11,985 nt of DNA from Hemicentrotus pulcherrimus (taxonomy: Eukaryota; Echinodermata; Echinoidea; Camarodonta; Strongylocentrotidae): positions 56,596 through 68,580 of the forward strand of contig BEXV01002242.1 in assembly GCA_003118195.1 (NCBI GenBank), read 5' to 3'. Position numbers and translations under genes: made by a program. Below the pieces are notes generated by a model, which saw nothing but the letters and a program-made list of their open reading frames with translations, did not search any database and had not been told where the DNA came from. Below are positions 1-8,738 of this stretch, piece after piece (position 1 is the first letter of the stretch; every line of letters begins with the position of its first letter).

Positions 1-702
1 CCCCCACCCAGCCCGCTCCGGGAATGGAGGAACCGCAAATCTCCCCAAATCTCTGGTAAAGGGGTACTTTTGACTCAACAAAGTCTGGCTCGTAATACCG
101 ATTCACAGCAAAAAATCGGCCCGTAATGACTTTACACACCAGACTTTATAGGATGGAGTATATTCCATTACACTTTCAGATCAGTAGTGGTTCTAGAGGG
201 GCACTTTGGGAGAGGGGGGCCCTAGCTCATAAGCAAAACCAAAACCCCCACCCCCCACCTCTCAACAACACTATTTAAACAAAATATCTAAATGGGACAT
301 CACAAAAAATGGATTTCAAATGTTGCGTTTGCTTCATTTAAAAAATATTCTCCCCAAACTTGTTGAGCCTTTTTTTATTTATTGCCATGTCCTGATTCTT
401 CCTTCTCTGTAAAGTGCAAGGCCACATACATGTAGAATAAATGTATTTACACACCTCAAGATTTTCTTGTAATAATTTTGGTAAATTGCACATTCTTAGA
501 GGCCAATTGGCCCGTTATTCTGGAATATTTGTGGTACCGGTATATTATCAATGTCCTTATCTTCTTTTTTTCCTTTTCACAGTTCTCTCACTTTCTCTCT
601 CTTCTCTCTCCTCTTTAAAATTTACGTAGTATTTATTGTCTTATGATTAATGAAAATATGATATTGAAAATACAAGAGTTCTGCACTTTGTAGTCAGTTG
701 AA

Positions 703-715
703 AGGTCAGAGGTCA
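703..715 (+). promoter_or_regulatory. DR1-type nuclear receptor half-site pair
   Basis: Two perfect AGGTCA hexamers are separated by a single G (AGGTCAGAGGTCA). This is the consensus DR1 element bound by RXR heterodimers, HNF4 or COUP-TF type receptors in animals. There is no adjacent promoter or gene to give it meaning, so a chance match or a repeat-derived site is quite possible. Confidence 0.25.
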
Positions 716-1134
716 GAAACGTCAGAGCTAGAAGGGCATTAACTATGTGTTACGAATGAACTTCTTTCTTGCTCCAAGCGGATGTATTAATTTGTATTGA
801 AAAATTTATGATCTAACTTCATAAAATGGAGATGAAAATGCTAAAAGTTGGTGCAATGATTTTGTCTTAAACCACAGAATTACTTTCATTTTGTTGTTTT
901 ATATGAAAATGAAATACACATTAAAGGTTACAAGTCAAATTTATGCGAACTATTTTTGTAATTTTTGCAATGAACCCCAAGAATATTACTTCTTTGAAGA
1001 TACAGAATACTTTACTTGGTTTAATAGGAGATTCATAATATGTATTTTTAGCTTCCACCAACCTTAAAATGTAGTAGGCAAGCTTTCATCCCTTTTTGTG
1101 GACTTTCTCATTTCCATTCACTGTCGCCTATCTT

Positions 1135-1155
1135 CGCTCCAATGATCTTGGAGCG
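1135..1155. repeat. Short perfect hairpin, 8-bp stem
   Basis: CGCTCCAA at 1135-1142 pairs with TTGGAGCG at 1148-1155 around a 5-base loop TGATC. It does not match the histone 3' stem-loop consensus and is not followed by a T run. Its role is unknown; it may be a fragment of a degraded foldback repeat. Confidence 0.45.
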
Positions 1156-1304
1156 GCAAACTGCGAGAAATTGTGCAAAAAAAAATCACTTGGCTTGAGT
1201 TAGACCACAGGAGTGGACGAAAGCTTGCCGACCAACTAATTCAAAAGGTTGATAGAAGCCTCAAGCCCTCAACAACATCGTACGTTCTTTGCTTTGTCAA
1301 TCTA

Positions 1305-1452
1305 GACCCCATTTCACAAAAATTGTCATCAGTGACAAATCACAGTTTTTGTTACAAGCTAGTGAAATCCCTGCTTTTGATTGGTTATCAGCAGATTTGT
1401 GAGTGATTTTTGTCAATTGTCATTAAAAAAAAAGGCTTTGTGAAACAGGTCC
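1305..1452. mobile_element. Inverted-repeat MITE-like element, about 148 bp
   Basis: The left end GACCCCATTTCACAAA (1305-1320) is matched in inverted orientation by the right end, which reads GACCTGTTTCACAAA on the other strand (1438-1452), with one gap and two or three substitutions. Further in, a TTGTCA motif lies near both arms (AATTGTCATC near 1321; GTCAATTGTCATT near 1414). Ends of the type GACC-GTTTCACAAA recall a MITE-like repeat style I associate with marine invertebrate genomes, from memory only. There is no coding capacity. The short open frame across its left half is a chance product. No clear target-site duplication is visible, so the exact borders are uncertain. Confidence 0.55.
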
Positions 1453-1759
1453 CTGCTCTCTACTTTGTGATTTTGAGAAAATCATAGTTATTTTTGCAGC
1501 TCATACAGAAAAGATTGTCATGATCATTGTAAAAAAGTGATGAGAATATCAAACGAATTACACACCTACACATTTGAAAGTAGGTAGGATGTGAAAGCTT
1601 GGTGTTATTATGCAAGAATTTGAAAGTGCCTACTGTGTGAATTTCAAATAGATATGTTCAAAACAAAAGTGAAAGGTTAAGGTACATAATTGACATGTAA
1701 TATTTTACGCCTGCCCGGTGACTAATCTCCTTGAGTAGTATTTACCGTGTTTGCTGACT

Positions 1760-2123
1760 TTAAAGGGATCATGTAACAATGTTAAATCTGAGATACACGG
1801 CTCTACGTGTTATCAGTGTCTGTGATATGGTGTAATATTGAAGCCCTAAAAAAATCGCGCTTCAAAATGATCAAGTAGTGCCACAAAAAAGTAAAAATCT
1901 TTGAGTTACCATACTTATTTTCCCCAATAGACTGTAGTGTAATGTAAACCGTCAGGCGAACGGTTTTCAAAATTTGTAATTCCAATCATAAATATCTTGA
2001 TAATCAGACAGGCGATCGGCTTGTAAAAGTAATGGGGTTTCTGACTGACCTAAAGGTTTACATCATGAGCTAAATCCAGAATTTTGTTTCAGAATCTGAG
2101 ACAAAGTTACCGGATCCCTTTAA
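1760..2123. mobile_element. TTAA-flanked MITE, copy 1 (most intact)
   Basis: A 356-bp element (1764-2119) is flanked on both sides by TTAA (1760-1763 and 2120-2123). Its ends AGGGATCATGTAAC and, inverted, AGGGATCCGGTAAC match at 12 of 14 positions. The motif AATCTGAGA appears in direct orientation near both ends. TTAA target duplications are characteristic of the piggyBac and Kolobok superfamilies; which one mobilised this element cannot be told without an autonomous relative. There is no transposase and no meaningful frame. Two further copies in the same orientation occur at 6746-7102 and 10170-10490. They share long blocks such as GTTATCAGTGTCTGTGATAT and AATCATAAATAT-TTGATAATCAGAC, so this is a real dispersed family. 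Confidence 0.88.
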
Positions 2124-2616
2124 CAGTTATGGTCTCACATTGACATGTGAATATAATCCCATTTAAAAAATGATATACATGTACAGTGTGACCCAGAAAA
2201 ACGAAAGCGAGAATTGTTGATGTTTTATCGTAACTTAATCACAATTATAATTAATAAATGACACATATTTGTAAAGCTTAGATCCTCCTCTTTCATTTGA
2301 TGCAACTCAAATGATGCATATTTCATGCATGAGTAAAAGCAATTTGAAGGAAGGAAACCAAAAATTCATTTGGCAGGTGGTATCTGAATTTTCGAAGAAA
2401 AATTCACATTTCTGGAAAGTTCAGTTTCTGCACTTTCATATGGCACCTCAATCAGGAAAAATGAGCAAGATATAACAAACGTTCTTGCTTGCATTTCCAT
2501 AATTTGATATAAAAAAAGGGGGGGGGGGGAGGATGCCACAGCCCAAACAATGACAAATGCAGTAAATAAATACAACTGCATGTGAAATGATGCTTCATGT
2601 AGACAGACTTATTAAA
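2124..2616. other. Non-coding stretch with a 12-base G run
   Basis: No gene is recognised. The sequence is AT-rich. It contains AT-rich palindromic motifs around TTTCATGCATGAG near 2321 and an A7G12 run at 2511-2529, a likely site of length polymorphism or assembly error. Minus-strand open frames over 2366-2799 overlap the G run and the SINE-like element that follows, and are artefacts of those. Confidence 0.5.
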
Positions 2617-2809
2617 GAGGAGCGATTGTTCATTGGTAGAGGAGTGGTCACATACATGTACATGTAACCGGGAGGTCTTGGGTTCGAAACCAAGTTGAAG
2701 TGCTAGTCCTCCCTGGAGAGGACTTAAAGCCATCACTCCCCTTGTTGCTTTTATACTTACAGGCATACAAATACTCATAGCAGTCAGGTAAACAAACAAA
2801 CAAGCAAAC
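2617..2809 (+). mobile_element. tRNA-derived SINE-like element with AAAC tail
   Basis: The head looks like a decayed tRNA. An A-box-like stretch CATTGGTAGAGGAGTGG (2631-2647) is followed 33 bases on by GGGTTCGAAACC (2680-2691), which fits the RNA polymerase III B-box consensus GGTTCGANNCC. Flanking bases can form a partial acceptor stem (AGCGATT with AAGTGCT), and GGTCAC/GTAACC can form an anticodon-type stem whose loop is too long for a working tRNA. A tRNA-unrelated body follows (GTCCTC...GAGAGGAC, 2706-2722), and the element ends in an AAAC/AAGC repeat tail at 2789-2809. Internal pol III promoter, unrelated body and simple-repeat tail are the usual parts of a SINE. No convincing target-site duplication was found. 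Confidence 0.68.
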
Positions 2810-2956
2810 TTTATTACAAATTTACCTTATCATTGCTCAGAGCCAGATTGATATTAAATCATATCATGTGATTCTGTCTCTTAACAAACAAATTAATTTG
2901 ATCAAGTAATTTATTATATTTTGTTTTATCAAAGAGGTATGAGATGGGGTGTGTTT

Positions 2957-2990
2957 GGGGTGGGGTGGGGTGGGGTGGGGTGTGGTGGGG
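2957..2990 (+). repeat. (GGGGT)n tract, G-quadruplex-prone
   Basis: Five consecutive GGGG runs separated by single T bases (2957-2980) are followed by a sixth GGGG at 2987-2990, with related GGGG and TTTGGGG just upstream. Runs of four G with one-base loops are a very strong match to the intramolecular G-quadruplex rule. It lies on the plus strand inside otherwise AT-rich DNA. Confidence 0.85.
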
Positions 2991-3453
2991 ATTTAACAAT
3001 TTTTTATCAAACTTAGTGCCTGCATTTGCCAATTATTAATTTTTGATATAAGAAATGTGTCAATGAATATATATAAATATATTTGTATAATTTGTGGTAT
3101 TTTATGCAAGTGATTTTCTATTTAAATGAAATGAAGATGTATCTATGTAGCTGCAAACAATATGTGATAAGCATGTATATGATATACAGCACAATGTTAT
3201 ATCATAGAGATTTTAAAAAATACATACTATGTATTATTTTGTCACTCTATCGAATAGCTACCTGTAGTACATTCATTGTTTCCTTATTTTCTTGCCTTGT
3301 AGTAGGTAGATAGCGTAAATAGATTTTGCCTCAGATTAAATGTATATTACTCAGCTGTTAGTTAAATTGCCAAATTTACATCTTGTAGATATACTTTGAT
3401 ATTATGTTAAATAAGATGAGAGAAAGAAATATATTTATATAATAGCTAATCAC

Positions 3454-3471
3454 TTGTTGTTGTTGTTGTTT
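3454..3471. repeat. TTG trinucleotide microsatellite
   Basis: About five to six consecutive TTG units end in a T run. It is a simple repeat with no coding context. Confidence 0.8.
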
Positions 3472-4651
3472 TTATAGAATGGTGCCAATTTGTTTGGCTA
3501 AGATACAAATATGTAGCAAATGAGTTCCCTTTTTTTCTTCTGATTTTTTCATGTTTGTGTAAAAAAGCCTTAGTGCCATTTCAAAGTGAATATGACATTC
3601 GTGTGTAACATACATGTAGCTTGCATGAGACCCATTTGCCATTGTAACTGCATGGTTTATGCAGGAAGGTCAGATCAACCATTTTCTCAAAATATCAACA
3701 TCGCTTGAATTTGCCCATTGTGTCCTTGTTCCACAAATATCTTGAATTGTATAAGGGCTTTAATCACACATTTTAATGCATCGATCTTCAGTCACTATAA
3801 GCTGCATAAAAAAGTAATGGTCACATGAAAAACTGTACATTTATAGTCTTTTTAGCATTAGTTATCAATTTTGTCAATGTTTATGTTTATCATGTATATA
3901 TTTTTGTTTTAATATCCCACCCTTAGAAATAGACAGACTTGTTATTTTGGAGTGCTGAATGTTTGAATTAGGCCAAGAAATTGATTTTCTATGTGCAATT
4001 TCTTGTTGAGAATTCATTTTTTTTAAAATCATGTTCATGTGTAGCTGGAACCCTGCGGATTATCTGATCCTGGTGTTAAATCAACTAGTTCACTAATCTA
4101 TTCAAAATTCTTTGGTTCTTAATCTACTATTAAAGGCATCTTAACCCCAAACCTAGGTTTAAAATCATTTTTGATTAAGAAAAGGAAGATTTAGACCTTG
4201 AACTAGCTTCCTTTCTTACACCTGATATTAAACAAAAAGCCTAAGTTGCCCAACGGCCCCAACCCAGCTTTGGGTTTGAATGCTTGTCAAAATCTTGGTG
4301 ATGAATCGTTCAATTTATATTTGGGACTATTAAAGTGTACAATATTGTCTCTTTGGATGAAATCCACCTCAAATGAATTAGTTGTTGCTATGTCAGACAG
4401 TCCACTTTAAACCTACATGCCATCAAACAAATAACTTGTTTTGAACCCATGCAATTTTGAATGCATCAGTGAACTGGGCAAACCCACTGGAGCTGCTAGC
4501 GCAGTTCTCTTTTTACTTTGAAAAATCTTGTTCTTCCTAAATTTTAATTATTATATTAAAGACATGAAAGGATGCAGATATCAGTAGACTGTAAGGTTTG
4601 TCTGTATACATAGAATACATCATAAATGACCTATGTACAAAACTTTGTACC

Positions 4652-4877
4652 CTATAGAGTACCAGAGTGCCGACATCAATTTTGCTCGTCGTCCAGTTTA
4701 CCGTTTCCAAAACGGCAGAGTCTGTGCATGAGGTTTGCTGCGAAATCAGCAACGGGCTTGAGCAGGGCAAATTCAATGTTAGGTTTGATCACCATACCAT
4801 TGTTTAGCACAACATTGATTGGAACCAGTAACCTTGACAACATGGCCAGTTTGACGTCAAACTTCGGTACTCTATAG
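4652..4877. mobile_element. Foldback element, 226 bp, arms of about 58 bp
   Basis: The ends carry CTATAGAGTACC in inverted orientation (4652-4663 and 4866-4877). Comparing the left arm with the reverse complement of the right arm, similarity continues inward to a shared TTCCAA, with about 41 of 57 aligned positions identical and many differences being transitions. This makes it an old foldback or MITE. Target duplication could be TA, because TATA occurs at both borders, but this is not certain. On the minus strand one frame stays open from 4897 to a stop at 4676-4678 (73 codons) and looks fairly protein-like, with VPINVV and ADFAANLMHRLC stretches. I recognise no family, and the inverted-repeat structure explains the block better than an exon does. 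Confidence 0.6.
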
Positions 4878-4990
4878 TTAAGGGCTGGGTCAATATTTTA
4901 ATCATTTACACTGTACCCAAAGGTGAACATTTACATAAGGTCATTCACTACTATGAATATTTGAGATGAAAATAAACTCTATACCGGTAG

Positions 4991-5010
4991 TTCCATTTCC
5001 ATTTCCATTT
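4991..5010. repeat. Short TTCCAT tandem repeat
   Basis: Three exact TTCCAT units plus a partial fourth. Too short to classify further. Confidence 0.75.
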
Positions 5011-5095
5011 GCATTCTGGGGGTGCATTTTCTCATAAGATTCATATTTTTTCTACAGGATCATGTATTATGAATGTAGTTTATTTTATAGCTGTG

Positions 5096-5330
5096 AAGGC
5101 TCGTTCAGATATGGTGCGGCAAAACGCTCTTTTAAAAAAAAATGATGATATTGTTAAAAAGTTTAATACTCTTCACATTTTTGTATCTTATAACACAGAA
5201 CTCGGTGAAAACATGCATGACCTTTGTTGCGTGACCTTTGTTGTGCATTGTTGCCATTCATTTAGACGTTTAAAAAATTGTTTTTAAGAGTTTTTTCGGC
5301 GGTTTGCCATGTCATATTTGAACAGGCCTT
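5096..5330. mobile_element. MITE with 32-bp diverged terminal inverted repeats
   Basis: The left end (5096-5127) and the reverse complement of the right end (5299-5330) match at 24 of 32 positions, starting AAGGC and including GTTCA, ATATG and GGCAAA as exact blocks. Seven of the eight differences are transitions, which fits slow decay of once identical ends. The interior has A runs, T runs and an internal repeat of TGACCTTTGTTG(C/T) (about 5218-5241). There is no transposase. The open frame that begins before the element and runs into it is not a gene. No target duplication is obvious, so the superfamily is undetermined. Confidence 0.68.
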
Positions 5331-6071
5331 AAGAATAAAGGAGTATTCTTTATGCCAGTGTAAGAGAGTAAAGCTCATTTATTCAAATCTTTGAAATATT
5401 CTGTACTTGTATGTCCATCAGCTAATAAAATGTCTTTCCATTATCATAAAATAAAGTTAATTCTGTATCAATTGGATCTGTTTGGACCACATAGAGAGCC
5501 GGACTTATTAGCAAACTTCAACTTAGGAAGTGAAAGTACATATAGCATTTGTTTTGCATAGCTTGGTCAATTAAAGTGATTTGACTCGTGCAATTGTGCA
5601 CAGTTAACTCAAAAAGATTCTGCCAAAAGTTTACTTTTCATTACTGCAGGCAGTGTTTGGTCAGCTAGATGTTTATTTTTTTCAAATATTTTTTGTACAT
5701 GCAGACATTACCAATAACCATTCACAATTTACACACACCTCATAATTTGTCGGAATATTGCCCATGATTTAACTCTCTAGCAGTAGGAACAAGAACATTT
5801 ACAAATGCAATTTCAGTTTGTAATATAATCATTGTAACTCAAATAAATATTTCATTTATGTCCTTTTTTATGTTGTCACCTTTCATTTTAGTTGAGCCAA
5901 ACATAATCTTTTTATCTTCTGGGTAGTTTCAGTAGGAAGTTTGAACTAATTTTGATTTCATGAACTTATGACATCAGCTCAATAGACTATTGGATGAATA
6001 ATAAAGATTGTTTATTATAAACAGTGCTTTGAATTTGTTTTATGTTAAATTATCTTCATCCCACTTTTGAA
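5331..6071. other. AT-rich non-coding stretch
   Basis: No gene is recognised. Plus-strand AATAAA motifs occur near 5333, 5448 and 5843, with AATAATAAA near 6000. They could be polyadenylation signals of an unseen plus-strand transcript, but in DNA this AT-rich they are expected by chance. Confidence 0.45.
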
Positions 6072-6523
6072 TTTTTTTTTCCTTCTCTTCAAACTTCTAT
6101 CACCCATTTCACACTTTATCACTCCAATCATCTGTCTTCCTCTCTATTCTCCTCCTCTCCAATTTTCCTTCTCCCTTTCTCTTTCTCCTTCTCCCTTTTC
6201 CTTTCTTCCTTTATCACTCTACCCTTACACTCTGTATTTCTCCCCTTCATGTTTATTTCTCTCCTCTCTGTTTCTCGCTCCTTTCTCGCATCCTCTCCTC
6301 TCTCTCTAATCTCTTCTTTTATAACTATGCTATGCTCCTTCAAACAAGAGTCAGATAATGCTATACGTTTAAACATACAATATATGTCCATAATTTTTCT
6401 GTTTCTTTCTATCTCTCTCTCTCCCCTTATTTCTTCCCTCTACATGTATTTCTCTCATTCTGTCTCTCTCTGTCTCCCTCCCTCCCTCCTCCTCTCGTAT
6501 TCTCTTTCCTTATTAAACCTGTT
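6072..6523 (+). repeat. Polypyrimidine (CT-rich) low-complexity block
   Basis: The plus strand is almost entirely C and T over two runs (about 6072-6325 and 6397-6520), separated by a 70-base mixed segment. Such asymmetric tracts can form triplex (H-DNA) structures. The long Ser/Leu/Phe-rich plus-strand frame and the Arg/Glu/Lys-rich minus-strand frame over this block are consequences of the composition and are not proteins. Confidence 0.85.
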
Positions 6524-6596
6524 CTTTTAAGAAATACACTATTCCTTCAAACATGGACTGTGTACACACATCATAATGCTACACATTGAAACATAC
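6337..6596 (+). repeat. Pair of diverged direct repeats flanking the second CT run
   Basis: CCTTCAAACA followed by ATAATGCTAYAC and AAACATAC occurs at 6337-6378 and again at 6544-6596, where the second copy has about 11 extra bases in the middle. The two copies lie on either side of the second polypyrimidine run, which suggests a local tandem duplication of a unit about 206 bp long (unique segment plus CT run). Confidence 0.55.
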
Positions 6597-6745
6597 ATGT
6601 ATACATTTTGTGCTATGCTTCTTTTTCTTTATTGTCAGTTCACAAACTCAAAATGATTACTACTTGATAAACTATTCATTAGACTCTACTTTCACCATTT
6701 CATAAATGCTTTTAATTAATTGGTATCCTTACAAACGGCCTTAAA

Positions 6746-7102
6746 TTAAACGATGCCAAATCTGAGATGCATGGCCCTATGTGTTATCAGTGTCTGTGAT
6801 ATGGTGTAAAATTGCGCTTCAAAATAATCAAGTGCCTCAAAAAAGTAAAAATCTTTGAGTGACCGGTTTTACCATACGGTACTCATTTTCCCCAATAGAC
6901 TATAGTGTTATATATAAAAAACATTGGGAAAACGGTTTTTAAAATTTCGAATTCCAATCATAAATATCTTGATAATCAGACGGGTGATCAGCTTGCACAT
7001 GTCGTGGGATTCCTGACTGACCTAAAGGTTTATAATTACGATTGCAGCATGAGCTACACCAAGGATTTTGTTTAGAATCTGAGACAAAGACACCCGATCC
7101 CT
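6746..7102. mobile_element. TTAA MITE, copy 2 (damaged ends)
   Basis: Same family and orientation as the element at 1760-2123. Shared blocks include GTGTTATCAGTGTCTGTGAT, CAAAAAAGTAAAAATCTTTG, CCAATCATAAATATCTTGAT and the GATCCCT right end (7096-7102). The left terminal repeat is lost through an internal deletion, so TTAAA runs straight into CGATGCCAAATCTGAG. The right-hand TTAA reads TTGT. The copy is therefore older or more damaged than copy 1. There is no coding capacity. Confidence 0.85.
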
Positions 7103-7422
7103 TTGTAAACAATAGAATACAAACTACCTACTGACTGAAGAGTCTAGAGAACAGTTACACAGTAATGAGTAATAGATGGTAATGTGCCCATTAAAATAAT
7201 TCCCCAGTTTCGAAACCTTCATGTTCATCTAATGGCTATTGTCGATTCTAAATGTTCCATTAATTGATTTCCTGCTGCCCGTTTATCAAGTGGATAAGAA
7301 CTATTGTGAAAGGAGGAAGGGACATTATGAAACGACTTCTCTTCCCATTTTTAATTGGAATCGGGGTAATGATATCCAAAGTCGTTTAGAAGTGCATAGA
7401 GGCATTATGTCGTAATGGAATA

Positions 7423-7553
7423 TGCACTATACAGGAATGGATACTATCGTTGTATTAGCCAATCACAAGCATGCTTCTTGTTATTTAATACAGCTTTTGA
7501 TGAGAGATGAATTCTGATTGGCTGATTTACATCCATTGCATACCAGTACTTCA
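7423..7553. mobile_element. Degraded foldback candidate
   Basis: AATGGAT (7436-7442) and AGCCAATCA (7457-7465) recur in inverted orientation as TGATTGGCT (7515-7523) and ATCCATT (7531-7537), with weaker similarity further out. Spacing between the two blocks differs by about six bases between arms. It is consistent with an old inverted-repeat element, and it also places two CCAAT motifs facing each other. Borders are not defined. Confidence 0.35.
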
Positions 7554-8043
7554 TACAATCAAAAGCTTTGGTATCACCAACAATCAAATTAAATTATAAA
7601 TGAGTTTGATATTCACCATGCAATTCACACATTTTACAAGGTTTATAATGAGTTCAAAACCACCCATCAACAACCCTCTAGTTTCATAGTACACTGAAGA
7701 AGTCAAATACAGATACAGTACACATATTCATCAAGTTGTGTAGAACAGCTGGAGTGGATTTACATACATTACTGTCAACAAACTTGCCAACCTTTCACAT
7801 CAGAAATTTAGGAGTCTCTCGCGGCAAATTAGGAATACAGTCTACTTTTCACATCTTTCATCAAATAGCTAATTCCACAGACGAATTCAAGAAATTCTTC
7901 AACAACAAAAAATTTCCTCCCAGAAATGTTGAACCACCTTTTTATTTAATTCCTTTATATTTTACTTACCGGTATTCTAGATCTAATTAAATTAACGCTG
8001 TGATATAGTTGTACCATGTACAACATACTAAGTGCTACTTGTT

Positions 8044-8063
8044 GTTATTATTATTATTATTAT
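8044..8063. repeat. TTA trinucleotide microsatellite
   Basis: About six TTA units, a simple repeat in AT-rich DNA. Confidence 0.8.
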
Positions 8064-8732
8064 AATTACAGAAATTTTCATAAAAAAAGAGAAATCTAGG
8101 GACAAAAACAATAATTTAAAGGCAAAAAGTTAGAACCATTCCTCCAAAATGGGAACGCTTGGCGGCTGTGTGACAGACTTGTACAAGGACATGTAAATAA
8201 ACATCAATACTCATAAACTGACGATGCGCAAATATGTGATGATAATAGAGCTGTCATATATACCATAATTACCCAAACCATAGTTATACAAGTATGAAAT
8301 GTCTGAGAAAAGAATAAAAAGATACAAGGCTTGATGATTAGGTATTCATAACTACTGTATTATAAATACACCGTGCAATTTACATTTGGGTTGTTTTTGT
8401 GACACATGTTTACAAACTTAAAGTGCCATCTCACATGACTTGGTTGAAATGAGTCGATGGATAAAAAGGAAGTCATCGGTGATGGTCTACCCTTCAACGT
8501 CTGATCTCAAATGTTACTTACTTCCTTTTTGCTCTGATTTAGTAGTGATCAAACTTCCTCTTCCTCTGATAATAACATTGTGTGGATTCTAAAAGGTCAA
8601 GACCAATAGAAGTAAAGCAGACAGCTATAAGGAAATACAATGAGGTCAAGTTTATCTTTAGGATAAGGAAGACCTCTAAATCAAGCACTTCGCGCTCTTT
8701 GAGTTCAACGTCATATCATTGTGCAGACCTAC

Positions 8733-8738
8733 TTTATT
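8733..8738 (-). promoter_or_regulatory. Candidate polyadenylation signal AATAAA
   Basis: The minus strand reads GACAAATAAAGTAGG here. About 12-20 bases further along is a CACAATG context suitable for cleavage, followed by TG-containing sequence (TGATATGACGTTG) that could serve as the downstream element. It is the first perfect AATAAA after the coatomer stop codon. Confidence 0.45.

Larger units (their letters stand above)
1..1304. other. Intergenic stretch, no gene recognised
   Basis: No reading frame here looks like a protein: the open stretches are short, AT-biased and lack splice-site context. What can be seen is C-rich sequence at the left edge (1-20), C runs near 245-257, a perfect 12-base palindrome GGCCAATTGGCC at 501-512 (a CCAAT motif on each strand), a DR1-like hexamer pair at 703-715 and a small hairpin at 1135-1155. 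An imperfect pair of arms AAAGTCTGG/CCAGACTTT lies at 80-88 and 139-147. The stretch may be intergenic or part of an intron or UTR of a gene outside the window. Confidence 0.5.
2810..4651. other. Long AT-rich non-coding stretch
   Basis: No gene is recognised over 1.8 kb. The open frames are short and have the Tyr/Ile/Phe/Cys-rich composition expected from random AT-rich DNA. It contains the G-rich tract at 2957-2990, AT dinucleotide-like sequence near 3067-3081 and 3430-3440, a TTG microsatellite at 3454-3471, and a loose inverted similarity between about 4070-4130 and 4168-4230 (for example TCTTAATC against GATTAAGA and ACTAGTTC against GAACTAGC) that may be a very old foldback element. It could be intergenic or a long UTR or intron of a neighbouring gene; nothing in the sequence decides this. 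Confidence 0.5.
7103..8709. other. Non-coding stretch, no gene recognised
   Basis: Open frames at 7736-7990 and 8582-8854 are not recognisable proteins, have no splice or start context and run into AT-rich sequence. Visible structure is limited to a foldback candidate at 7423-7553, a TTA microsatellite at 8044-8063, AAACGACTT arms near 7326 and 7382, and an 11-bp inverted pair AAAAAGGAAGT/ACTTCCTTTTT at 8463-8473 and 8520-8530. Confidence 0.45.

Noticed and set aside
1135..1155. Histone mRNA 3' stem-loop or transcription terminator
   Set aside because: The stem sequence does not match the histone consensus, there is no T run after it and no histone gene lies upstream.
1040..1630. A large foldback pairing around AAGCTTTCATCC (near 1080) and GGATGTGAAAGCTT (near 1587)
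   Set aside because: Only about 14 bases match with a gap and similarity does not extend, so chance is likely.
2617..2710. Functional tRNA gene
   Set aside because: The B box is good, but the anticodon loop is too long, the T and acceptor stems are imperfect, and an unrelated body and AAAC tail follow, so a SINE-like element is the better explanation.
2366..2799. Two overlapping minus-strand open frames of 71 and 115 codons
   Set aside because: They cross the G12 run and the SINE-like element, and their proline stretches come from the homopolymer.
6042..6530. 162-codon Ser/Leu/Phe-rich open frame on the plus strand
   Set aside because: It is the translation of a CT-rich low-complexity tract, and CT-only codons cannot form stops. 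No domain or conserved motif is present.
8236..8307. Box C/D snoRNA-like pair GTGATGA ... CTGA about 70 bases apart on the plus strand
   Set aside because: No terminal stem flanks the boxes, no internal C'/D' boxes are visible and the sequence is not inside a recognised host intron.
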